Below, piece by piece: positions 1 through 5,804 of a stretch of 10,396 nt of DNA. Origin of the DNA: JBJEFI01 sp051873875 (GTDB lineage Bacteria; Bacillota; Bacilli; Bacillales; Bacillaceae_G). Within the stretch, counting starts at the first letter, position 1. Each line of letters opens with the position of its first letter. The stretch lies in the NCBI GenBank assembly GCA_051873875.1, contig JBJEFI010000069.1, positions 1-10,396 of the forward strand, read 5' to 3'. The translations under genes and the position numbers were made by a program. The notes beneath the pieces were generated by a model that worked only from the letters and a program-made list of their open reading frames with translations, was not told the origin of the DNA and did no database searches.

Positions 1-29
1 CATGAGAATAGCTTTTTTGTTGATAGTTT

Positions 30-761
30 CTAGTCGTCTTGTAGCATTCTTAATAAGTTAAGAATCTCAATGTATAACCAAATGAATGTAACGATGATAC
101 CAAATGCACCAACCCATTCCATGTACTTTGGTGAGCCATAATTTGATGCGCGCTCAACGAAATCAAAATCTAATAAGAAACTTAAAGATGCTACACCAAT
201 TACAAATAAGGAGAATAAGATACCAATAATACCGCCTTGGTGAATGAATGGAACTACGATACCAAATAATCCAAGGATAAATGTTAATGCATAGACGATA
301 AGAATTGAGATCATCGCTGTTGTGATAATAGAACGGAAACGATCTGTTACTTTAATCAATCCTGTACGGTAAATAACGAACATGGCAATGAATACAGCAA
401 CTGTTGCTAATAATGCTTGTAATGGCAGCCCTGATAATGCAGGGATGTTACTTAAAACTAATGTTAAAGAACCTAATAGGACCCCTTCTAAAATTGCATA
501 AATTGGTGCGGTTACTGGTGCTGTTTTCGGTGCAAAGTTAACAACTAGCGCTAAAATCAATGTAACGATTCCAAAACCAATAACAGTTCCCATCGTGAAA
601 TTGATGTTAAGGACACCTGACCATACTGCACCCGCTCCACCAAGTAAAAATAGGAAAAGGAACGCTGTTTTTGCCATTGTACCACCAAAGGTCATAGCAT
701 TTGAATACTCATGTCCTCTGACTTTTTCAAAGGAACGTAAAACTGGGTTACTTCTGTTCAT
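30..761 (-). CDS. YccA/Bax inhibitor-1-like family integral membrane protein
   Basis: A 243-residue, very hydrophobic protein with about seven membrane-spanning segments after a short polar N-terminus (MNRSNPVLRSFEK). The N-terminal pattern SNPVLR followed by an AMTFGG stretch, and the acidic C-terminal end LQDD, resemble the uncharacterised YccA/Bax-inhibitor group (COG4760 type) more than the shorter pH-gated calcium-leak protein YetJ. The biochemical role of this subgroup is not established; calcium or ion leak across the cytoplasmic membrane is only an analogy. The ATG is preceded by AAAGGTGG at good spacing. Upstream on the minus strand is a perfect -35 hexamer TTGACA (868-863), but no convincing -10 lies 16 to 18 bases away, so the promoter is uncertain. 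It follows the TerC gene in the same orientation across a 250 bp gap containing a strong inverted repeat, so it is probably its own transcription unit. Family assignment is fairly sure; function is not. Confidence 0.85.
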   Translation of the reverse strand: MNRSNPVLRSFEKVRGHEYSNAMTFGGTMAKTAFLFLFLLGGAGAVWSGVLNINFTMGTVIGFGIVTLILALVVNFAPKTAPVTAPIYAILEGVLLGSLTLVLSNIPALSGLPLQALLATVAVFIAMFVIYRTGLIKVTDRFRSIITTAMISILIVYALTFILGLFGIVVPFIHQGGIIGILFSLFVIGVASLSFLLDFDFVERASNYGSPKYMEWVGAFGIIVTFIWLYIEILNLLRMLQDD

Positions 762-955
762 TGTTTTCCACCTTTCATCGCTTATCTATATTTTTTTATT
801 ACTAATGTGTAAGATATCCAAAACTGGATGATTAAGCTTATCCTCTCCGAAAATCGTATTTTTGTCAATCAATGAAACTTGCTTTTTCAGAAGGACTTTC
901 TTTTAAATTATATACTTGGTTATGGTATTTAAAACAATTTGTTTCTATTTTTTTG

Positions 956-989
956 TCCTCGTTAAGATGGGGCGACATCGTAACGAGGA
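956..989. repeat. Inverted repeat downstream of the TerC gene
   Basis: Arms of 14 bp (956-969 and 976-989) pair with one mismatch around a 6-base loop (gggcga). It lies 22 bp beyond the stop codon of the TerC-family gene and would form a stable hairpin at the 3' end of that mRNA. On the minus strand it is followed by an A-rich run, not a U-run, so it is not a classical intrinsic terminator for TerC. On the plus strand only a four-T stretch follows. It may be a 3' stabilising or termination hairpin. Confidence 0.5.
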
Positions 990-1011
990 AGCTTTTCATC
1001 ATTGTTTATTA

Positions 1012-1797
1012 TTATTGGGCGATTTCTGTTTTTTCTGCTACTGTTACTTCTTCTTTTTCTTCTTTTGAGAAGACCCAACCACAGATAGCAATTATAACTA
1101 ATACTGCCCAGAAAATCATTTTCCATGTAGCAGAGTGGACGAAGTCAGAACTAATAATACTAATTGCTGGGTGTGCAAGTGTTAATAATGCTAATTTTAC
1201 TCCAACCCAACCAACGATTAATAATGCTGCTGTTTCTAAACCAGGTTTTCGTTTTAATAACCCAACGAAGAAAGTTGCTGCAAAACGCATAATCACAACA
1301 CCAATTAAACCACCAGTAAGAATTACTATGAATTGACCAGCATCTAAGCCACCGATATGTCCAATATTTAATGGTGTAATTGTAACGGCTAATGCAACGG
1401 CTGCTAAAATAGAATCGACGGCAAAGGCGATATCGGCAACTTCGACTTTGAAAACTGTCCACCAGAAACCACTTTGTTTTCTAACTTTTTGTTTATGGGG
1501 CTCTTCTTTTTTCACGTATTTCTTAAAGATATGGTTACCTGCTAAGAATAGAAGGTAAATAGCACCAACTGCTTGAACCTGCCATACATCTACTAAGAAT
1601 GAAATGATAAACAGTGATCCAAAACGAAATACGAAGGCACCTGCTAATCCGTAAAATAATGCTCGTTTTTGTTCTTTCTCTGGTAAATGTTTTACCATTA
1701 CTGCTAGGACAAGTGCATTATCAGCTGCAAGTAATCCTTCTAGGAAAATCAGGACAAGCAATACCCATCCATATTCCAAAAATAAAGTTAAATCCAT
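1012..1797 (-). CDS. meeY: TerC-family manganese exporter (YkoY/MeeY-like)
   Basis: A 261-residue polytopic membrane protein of the TerC family. Conserved acidic membrane motifs are visible: EGLLAADNALV (residues 20-30, with E20, D26 and N27) and EVADIAFAVDSILA (119-132, with E119, D122 and D128). These are expected to coordinate the metal. Two sets of membrane segments are separated by a basic cytoplasmic loop (about 92-110), and the C-terminal tail is charged. B. subtilis relatives YkoY (MeeY) and YceF (MeeF) export Mn(II) and supply metal to secreted enzymes. The leader carries a yybP-ykoY manganese riboswitch, which supports the YkoY-like assignment and Mn-induced expression. The ATG has an AGGAGGAAC ribosome binding site about 8 bases upstream. 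The choice between MeeY and MeeF rests on the riboswitch and length, so the symbol is less certain than the family. Confidence 0.88.
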   Translation of the reverse strand: MDLTLFLEYGWVLLVLIFLEGLLAADNALVLAVMVKHLPEKEQKRALFYGLAGAFVFRFGSLFIISFLVDVWQVQAVGAIYLLFLAGNHIFKKYVKKEEPHKQKVRKQSGFWWTVFKVEVADIAFAVDSILAAVALAVTITPLNIGHIGGLDAGQFIVILTGGLIGVVIMRFAATFFVGLLKRKPGLETAALLIVGWVGVKLALLTLAHPAISIISSDFVHSATWKMIFWAVLVIIAICGWVFSKEEKEEVTVAEKTEIAQ

Positions 1798-1852
1798 CCG
1801 TTTGTTCCTCCTCGTTTTTGTGTACTTAGATCACACATCATCATGAAGGCAC

Positions 1853-1898
1853 AAAAAAGACCTTTGCCCATACATGATAGATGATAGGCAAAGGTCTT
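1853..1898 (-). terminator. Riboswitch-controlled intrinsic terminator of the TerC leader
   Basis: On the minus strand a 12-bp perfect stem (arms 1898-1887 and 1868-1857) encloses an 18-base loop and runs directly into a six-U tract. Its 5' arm is the same segment that closes helix P1 of the upstream aptamer (CCUUUG, 1894-1889, pairing with CAAAGG at 1995-1990). The two structures are therefore mutually exclusive: the Mn-bound aptamer would sequester the arm and allow read-through into the TerC gene. Confidence 0.9.
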
Positions 1899-1998
1899 GC
1901 TAGACATATGTACAATATGCCAACAAAGCCGGTGAAGAAATCTTCACGAAATGACGACTTTGTTTCAGGATAATTCCTGACGCTACTCCCCTTTGAGT
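1887..1998 (-). ncRNA. yybP-ykoY manganese riboswitch aptamer
   Basis: Read on the minus strand, the leader has the family hallmarks: AAAGGGGAGUAGC near the 5' end, a GUCGUCA segment, the CCGGCUUUGUUGGCA segment, and AGACCUUUGCC closing P1. Visible helices are P1 (CAAAGG/CCUUUG), a CAGGA/UCCUG hairpin, a GUGAAGA/UCUUCAC hairpin, an ACAAAG/CUUUGU pairing, and a hairpin in the 3' part. This class senses Mn(II) and commonly precedes TerC-family exporters or P-type ATPases. It sits between a sigma-A promoter and the terminator that overlaps P1, with the TerC start codon about 90 bases beyond the aptamer. A transcriptional ON switch is inferred from the overlap. Confidence 0.93.
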
Positions 1999-2021
1999 AA
2001 GCACGTTCTTAATTTAAATAT

Positions 2022-2050
2022 ATTCTAAAACAAAAAAAAGATTCTGTCAA
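2022..2050 (-). promoter_or_regulatory. Sigma-A promoter of the riboswitch/TerC transcript
   Basis: Minus strand: perfect -35 TTGACA (2050-2045), 17-bp spacer with a T-run, and -10 TAGAAT (2027-2022; 5 of 6). The predicted start near 2015 lies about 17 bases before the aptamer. The -35 begins only 17 bp past the stop codon of the upstream ktrB-like gene. Confidence 0.8.
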
Positions 2051-2067
2051 TAGTTGCCCATTTTTCC

Positions 2068-3387
2068 TCACGTCAAAATATCTTCATGTGGATAGCGAAT
2101 ATTTGCTTGTTTTGAAGTTGTTAATGAGAAGAAAATAGTTAAAGGACCAACTTTTCCGAAAAACATCATCCCAATAATCACTAATCTTCCAATAGCTGAA
2201 AGGTCTGGTGTAATTCCCGCTGTTAATCCCACTGTGCCAAAGGCAGAAAATACTTCGAATACAACTTTTATTGCTTCAATATTCCTATCAGAAATAAGAA
2301 TCGTAATAATCGCGATAAAAATAACAAATAAACTAATCATGGCAATGGCAAGAGATTTAAAGATGATTTTTAAATCGATGCGTCTACTAAAAACTACCAC
2401 ATCTACTTTCCCACGAACGAAATTAATCGTACCCATTAGCAATGTTGCAAAAGAAGTAATCTTAATGCCCCCGCCAGTAGAACCACTACCGGCACCAATA
2501 AACATTAATCCACACATAAAAATAAGGGTTGCTTCGCCAAGAAAAGCAAAGTCGATTGTATTAAATCCTGCTGTTCGGAGCGAGACAGATTGAAAGTAGG
2601 ATGCCATTAGTTTGTCGAATGTAGATAGAGAACCAATTGTTGCATTGTTGTTCATTTCAAATAAGAAAATAAATAATGTACCAGCAAGAATTAAAATCAG
2701 TGTACCAGTAATTGTAACTTTGCTATGTAACGATAATTTTTTGAAAGAACGTTTATGAAGGATATCCACATAAACAGTAAACCCTAATCCACCTAATATA
2801 ATTAACAGGGAGATAACGATATTTACAAGTGGATCACTCACATATTCAATTAAGTTGGTTGAAAAAAGCGAAAAGCCAGCGTTATTAAATGCGGAAATAG
2901 CATGAAAAAGGCTATAATAAATTCCTTTTAGAAATCCAAATTTCGGAATCCATGAAATACAAAGAAAAAGAGCCGAAAGGACTTCTACACTAATAGCAAA
3001 AATAAAAATAACACGTGCTAAATGAATAATCCCACCAATCGATGTTTGGTTTAATGATTCTTGTAATAAAATACGGTGCTGTAGACTTATTTTTTTACCA
3101 AGAACAATAAACATTAAGATGGCAAATGTCATAATTCCTAAACCACCAACTTGGATAAGCGTAATAATCGTAAGTTGACCAAATAATGTAAAGGTGGTTG
3201 GTACATCAACAACACCGAGTCCGGTAACAGTTGAAGCAGATGTTGCTGTAAATAGGGCATTAATCCAGCTAATGCCATCAGTTGTTGCAAATGGCAGCTT
3301 TAATAAACATGTTCCTGATATAATCAAAATCGAAAAAACCAGTAATAAAAAGCGTGGTGGACTTAATTTGATGAATAGCTTTTTCAT
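2068..3387 (-). CDS. ktrB: KtrB-like potassium channel subunit (TrkH/KtrB family)
   Basis: A 439-residue membrane protein, the usual size for KtrB. It has the four-fold M1-P-M2 architecture with the four filter segments TVTGL (53-57), NNAGF (168-172), RTAGF (271-275) and GTVGL (384-388), each with its filter glycine. The intramembrane gate loop of the third repeat is at about 299-308 (GAGSGSTGGG). The C-terminus ends in the typical NIRYP motif. It forms a dimeric Na+-dependent K+ uptake channel that normally sits on an octameric RCK ring (KtrA or KtrC). From memory it resembles B. subtilis KtrB (SASTVTGL, LNQ-IGG and SAFNNAGFSL segments) more than KtrD. No RCK gene is in the window, and no potassium or c-di-AMP riboswitch was seen upstream. 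The ATG is preceded by AGAAGGT. It starts 50 bp after the reductase gene with no terminator between, so co-transcription is likely. No terminator was seen downstream either. Confidence 0.9.
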   Translation of the reverse strand: MKKLFIKLSPPRFLLLVFSILIISGTCLLKLPFATTDGISWINALFTATSASTVTGLGVVDVPTTFTLFGQLTIITLIQVGGLGIMTFAILMFIVLGKKISLQHRILLQESLNQTSIGGIIHLARVIFIFAISVEVLSALFLCISWIPKFGFLKGIYYSLFHAISAFNNAGFSLFSTNLIEYVSDPLVNIVISLLIILGGLGFTVYVDILHKRSFKKLSLHSKVTITGTLILILAGTLFIFLFEMNNNATIGSLSTFDKLMASYFQSVSLRTAGFNTIDFAFLGEATLIFMCGLMFIGAGSGSTGGGIKITSFATLLMGTINFVRGKVDVVVFSRRIDLKIIFKSLAIAMISLFVIFIAIITILISDRNIEAIKVVFEVFSAFGTVGLTAGITPDLSAIGRLVIIGMMFFGKVGPLTIFFSLTTSKQANIRYPHEDILT

Positions 3388-3437
3388 TATTGTGACCTTC
3401 TCTCAATGGTGGTTGGAAAATTTAAAATTATCTATAT

Positions 3438-4523
3438 TTATACAATACGGATTTTCTTTGAATCGTCAAGTTTATTTTTGTTAAAATAATCCACCATAAC
3501 AGGAGCTACTTCTTTAAAGGATGGTACAGCAATCGAGGTACCTTGTAATACTTCTAATGTATTGGTGCAATCGTAAGTAGGATGAATGGAAAAATAGTCC
3601 AGTACTTCTTTTTCCACTTCTAAAAATTGACGAACCCATTTAATTGATAGGGCTTTTTGTGCTAAAGAAAATGGAATTCGACCAAATGGTTTTTTGTTTA
3701 ACATCAGTTTTATAAGTAAATTGTATACCTCTTCTACATTTAGTGGATTTGGATCGGTAAGATGAAATACTTTCCCTTTTCCCTTTTCACTATGACTTAA
3801 AAAAGAGGTTGCTTTTACGATGAAGTCAACAGGGATAAAGTTAGTTGGTGCCTGGCTTTTTCCTAAATAAGGGATAGGTAAATAGCGTAAATTATCGAAG
3901 AAACGGAGCATAAAATAAGGCCCATCAAACTTAGTTGTATCCCCTGTGGAAGAATGTCCAACAACAATACCTGGACGAATAATCGTTGTTGGGATATCAT
4001 CCATGTTTTTTTGGACGTCTATTTCTGCTTCATATTTTGTTTGTTCATAATAATTTTTAAAGGTTTGGTTTTTTTGAAGTTCATTTTCATATACAGAGCC
4101 AGTCCGACGCCCTGCAACATAGGCAGTACTAAAATACGTATAGCGCTCTAGCTTTGGTAGCGTATATGTAAAGGCATTGACATTTTTTGTTCCCTCTACG
4201 TTTACCTTATAGGCAAGGTCCTTTGGCACAGCTAAGTCATAAATAGCAGCTAAATGAAACACATGAGTAATGTGTTCACGATCAAAAGAGTAAGGTAAAT
4301 CAAGATCAGCCTTTGTAATATCTCCTTCAATGATTTCAAATTTAAAAAGTGGTGTTTGGGTTTCGTGGATAATAGAAGCGAGCACTGTTTGAGCCACAAT
4401 CACTTGTGAAGGTTGCACAAGTAAAATAATTTTTTCAATCTCATTATGATCATGAATCATTTGAGTGAGAAGATATTTTGAAATAAAGCCAGGAAAGCCT
4501 GTTACGAAATAAACCTTTGTCAT
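3438..4523 (-). CDS. Extended SDR oxidoreductase, acyl-thioester/fatty acyl-CoA reductase-like
   Basis: A 361-residue Rossmann-fold protein of the extended short-chain dehydrogenase family, closest in layout to the NAD_binding_4 (thioester/fatty acyl-CoA reductase) group. Visible motifs are the nucleotide-binding TGFPGFIS (8-15, with serine in place of the third glycine), HLAA (90-93), VNVEGTKN (108-114), the serine of STAY (132-135), and the catalytic YxxxK as YEQTK (159-163). RPGIVVGHS follows in the substrate half. It would reduce or oxidise a carbonyl or thioester with NAD(P)(H); the substrate is unknown. An ATG at 4541 is in frame, but ATG 4523 is preferred. It has AAAGGATG as ribosome binding site, and the predicted sigma-H transcript would start near 4550, leaving no room for a site before 4541. 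Promoter and Spo0A box suggest expression at the onset of sporulation. The ktrB-like gene follows after 50 bp. Confidence 0.82.
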   Translation of the reverse strand: MTKVYFVTGFPGFISKYLLTQMIHDHNEIEKIILLVQPSQVIVAQTVLASIIHETQTPLFKFEIIEGDITKADLDLPYSFDREHITHVFHLAAIYDLAVPKDLAYKVNVEGTKNVNAFTYTLPKLERYTYFSTAYVAGRRTGSVYENELQKNQTFKNYYEQTKYEAEIDVQKNMDDIPTTIIRPGIVVGHSSTGDTTKFDGPYFMLRFFDNLRYLPIPYLGKSQAPTNFIPVDFIVKATSFLSHSEKGKGKVFHLTDPNPLNVEEVYNLLIKLMLNKKPFGRIPFSLAQKALSIKWVRQFLEVEKEVLDYFSIHPTYDCTNTLEVLQGTSIAVPSFKEVAPVMVDYFNKNKLDDSKKIRIV

Positions 4524-4556
4524 TGTATCCCATCCTTTCATGAATTATAAAAATAT

Positions 4557-4583
4557 ATTCACCGAAAAGACAGAAAATCCTTT
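4557..4583 (-). promoter_or_regulatory. Putative sigma-H promoter of the SDR gene
   Basis: On the minus strand AAAGGATTT (4583-4575) matches the sigma-H -35 pattern RnAGGAwWW at every position. After 11 bases, GGTGAAT (4563-4557) matches the -10 pattern RnnGAAT at every position. The implied start near 4550 gives a leader of about 27 bases containing the ribosome binding site. No convincing sigma-A -35 goes with the nearby TATAAT (4549-4544). Confidence 0.6.
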
Positions 4584-4587
4584 ATTT

Positions 4588-4594
4588 TTCGACA
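4588..4594 (-). promoter_or_regulatory. Putative Spo0A box (TGTCGAA) upstream of the SDR promoter
   Basis: The minus strand reads TGTCGAA, an exact match to the Spo0A~P binding heptamer. It lies 4 bp upstream of the -35 of the putative sigma-H promoter, a placement compatible with activation as at spoIIA. A 7-mer can occur by chance, so its position carries most of the weight. Confidence 0.5.
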
Positions 4595-4654
4595 CAAATA
4601 AGAAAAAACGATAGCGATAGTTTTAACACTGATTAAGGAGGAAAAAGTAAAAAT

Positions 4655-4702
4655 ATGTCAATAAAAAATGAAGCCTTCGCAAGGAAAGTATTTTCTGCTT
4701 AA
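4655..4702 (+). other. Doubtful 15-codon minigene or gene remnant
   Basis: The sequence TAAGGAGG (4634-4641) is a near-perfect Shine-Dalgarno sequence, followed after 13 bases by an ATG that opens a 15-residue frame (MSIKNEAFARKVFSA). Past the stop, another frame continues protein-like text (LSEKVESLGFRQKKEWYFS, stop at 4758), which could be the same coding text after a frameshift. Either a tiny leader peptide or a decayed gene is possible, and the spacing is longer than ideal. Apart from the SDR promoter and the ssp terminator, nothing else was recognised between 4542 and 4840. Confidence 0.2.
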
Positions 4703-4792
4703 GTGAAAAAGTGGAGAGTTTAGGGTTTAGACAAAAGAAAGAATGGTATTTTTCGTGAGAATGGGGACTTAAAAAATAAACTTTATAAAGAA

Positions 4793-4818
4793 AGGCTACC
4801 TTATGAGCAAGGTAGCCT
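4793..4818 (-). terminator. Hairpin terminator downstream of ssp
   Basis: A perfect 10-bp stem (4793-4802 and 4809-4818) with a 6-base loop lies 22 bp beyond the ssp stop codon. On the minus strand it is followed by a modest U-rich stretch (TTTCTTTATAAAG). It would also end any read-through from phaP. Confidence 0.75.
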
Positions 4819-4840
4819 ATTAGCCATATATATAAATTTT

Positions 4841-5023
4841 TTACTTCAATTGATTTTGTGCCATAGCAATTAAACGCTTTGTAATTTCTCCACCGACAGA
4901 GCCGTTTGAACGAGAACTTGTTTCTCCACTTAAATTTACGCCAAATTCACTTGCAATTTCTAATTTAAATTGATCAATTGCTTGTGTAGCCCCTGGAACG
5001 AGTAATTTATTTGTATTAGCCAT
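4841..5023 (-). CDS. Alpha/beta-type small acid-soluble spore protein (SASP)
   Basis: A 60-residue DNA-binding spore protein made in the forespore. It coats and protects spore DNA and is degraded at germination. Both family signatures are present. The first is the GPR protease site KLEIASEFGV, with the cut expected between E22 and I23. The second is the C-terminal SNGSVGGEITKRLIAMA (39-55), which contacts DNA. It is slightly short compared with B. subtilis SspA/SspB. The ATG has a GAGGGG ribosome binding site about 8 bases upstream. Expression is expected from the sigma-G-type promoter at 5079-5108, with the transcript ending at the hairpin 4793-4818. It lies downstream of phaP on the same strand with no recognisable terminator between, so some read-through from phaP is possible. 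It is one of several paralogues usually present, so no letter is assigned. Confidence 0.95.
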   Translation of the reverse strand: MANTNKLLVPGATQAIDQFKLEIASEFGVNLSGETSSRSNGSVGGEITKRLIAMAQNQLK

Positions 5024-5044
5024 TGATAGACCCCTCTTGTTTCT

Positions 5045-5080
5045 TAGATTACAACAACGTTTTTTGTTGTTGTAAATCTA
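5045..5080. repeat. Inverted repeat in the ssp leader
   Basis: Arms tagattacaacaac (5045-5058) and gttgttgtaaatcta (5066-5080) pair with a single bulge. If the sigma-G promoter is right, the transcript starts inside the promoter-proximal arm near 5072. The mRNA would then begin almost directly with a stem-loop of at least 8 bp, just upstream of the ribosome binding site. No U-run follows on the minus strand, so it is not a standard phaP terminator. A 5' stabilising hairpin is one reading. Confidence 0.55.
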
Positions 5081-5108
5081 GTGTGTGAGGGAAGGAGAAT
5101 TATCATGC
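5079..5108 (-). promoter_or_regulatory. Putative sigma-G promoter of ssp
   Basis: On the minus strand GCATG (5108-5104) fits the sigma-G/F -35 pattern and CACACTA (5085-5079) fits the -10 pattern CATnnTA with one mismatch. They are separated by 18 bp, the normal spacing. The gene is a SASP, the classic sigma-G target, which strongly favours this reading. Confidence 0.65.
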
Positions 5109-5142
5109 TTGGTAATTATGGGCGTTATTTATATAATTTTGC

Positions 5143-5625
5143 TTACTTTGCGTTTTCTTTTAATGCGGATAGAAATTGTTGGTTGGATGTATTCCAAAAA
5201 TCAAAAAGAGATTGAAGCTGACTTTGGGCAGCTAAACGATTGTCTTTTTGCATTTTTAGCATTAGTTGAAGTGTTTCCGTCATTTTTTCGTGGGTATTTT
5301 TCAGCATATCGAGTGAGTTTTGTGTTGTATTGATAATCCCTTGCTCTACGTTTTGGTTTAACGTCTGAAGCTGTGTTAATAAGTCTTTTAAGCTTGGATT
5401 TTTTGCTGCAAGTTGTTCAAATGCTTGATTCCATTGTTCTTTTGCACCTTTTGTTTGATTAAATAAAAGAGAGAATCCGTTCTGTAGTTGAGCCAGTCCT
5501 TCTTTTTGTTGTTTTAAAACAACTTCTGTCATCTCATCCATTTTTTCTGTTGTTACCAAATAATTGTCAACAAGCTTTTGCAATTGATTAAATACTTCTT
5601 CCGATTTGATTGTTACAGTTTCCAT
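5143..5625 (-). CDS. phaP: PHA granule phasin PhaP (Bacillus type)
   Basis: A 160-residue, Gln/Lys/Glu/Leu-rich, almost wholly helical protein with no membrane segment, signal peptide or cysteine. This is the profile of the Bacillus megaterium-type phasin that coats polyhydroxybutyrate granules and limits their coalescence. Assignment rests on this composition, the length (B. megaterium PhaP is about 170 residues) and its position divergent from phaRBC, which matches the known Bacillus cluster. The ATG has an excellent AAGGAGGT site 6 bases upstream. In B. megaterium the repressor gene phaQ lies next to phaP; here the 179 bp between the phaP and phaR starts leave no room for it. No clear -10/-35 pair could be fixed for phaP in that interval. 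No terminator was seen before ssp. Confidence 0.88.
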   Translation of the reverse strand: METVTIKSEEVFNQLQKLVDNYLVTTEKMDEMTEVVLKQQKEGLAQLQNGFSLLFNQTKGAKEQWNQAFEQLAAKNPSLKDLLTQLQTLNQNVEQGIINTTQNSLDMLKNTHEKMTETLQLMLKMQKDNRLAAQSQLQSLFDFWNTSNQQFLSALKENAK

Positions 5626-5741
5626 TTACGTACCTCCTTAAATTTGTATTCGCTCAAACGGCCTGTACGATATCAACTTTAGACTCATAATGAAGAAGAT
5701 GCAACTAAAATTATTTAATATTCAAAAAAATCAAAAAGTAA

Positions 5742-5770
5742 TTGTTTCTCATTTTTTGTTAGGTTACAAT
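5742..5770 (+). promoter_or_regulatory. Putative sigma-A promoter of phaRBC
   Basis: A -35-like TTGTTT (5742-5747; 3 of 6), a 17-bp spacer and -10 TACAAT (5765-5770; 5 of 6). An AT-rich, A-tract-containing segment (5707-5737) lies upstream and could act as an UP element. The -10 overlaps the ATG at 5769, which argues for a later phaR start. Confidence 0.45.
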
Positions 5771-5804
5771 GGAAATGAATTGGAAAAAGGAGGCGTTGGA
5801 AAAA

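Noticed and set aside
817..830. Short palindrome atcca-aaac-tggat upstream of the Bax-inhibitor-like gene
   Set aside because: The arms are only 5 bp and match no operator known to me; this is likely by chance.
839..868. TTGACA as a sigma-A promoter of the Bax-inhibitor-like gene
   Set aside because: The -35 is perfect, but hexamers at 16 to 19 bp spacing (such as GAGGAT) are poor -10 elements, so it was not listed as a feature.
872..1336. 154-codon open frame on the plus strand opposite the TerC gene
   Set aside because: It is antisense to a clear TerC protein, has no ribosome binding site, and its composition is that of a shadow frame.
3437..3469. TTGACG at the end of the SDR gene as a ktrB promoter
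   Set aside because: The nearest good -10 (TATAAA) is 21 bp away, too far for sigma-A; co-transcription with the SDR gene is simpler.
4524..4541. Upstream ATG 4541 as the SDR start
   Set aside because: It has no Shine-Dalgarno sequence, lies about 9 bases from the predicted transcript start, and AAAGGATG fits ATG 4523 better.
5045..5080. Inverted repeat as an intrinsic terminator of phaP
   Set aside because: There is no U-run after the stem on the minus strand, and the repeat overlaps the predicted ssp transcript start.
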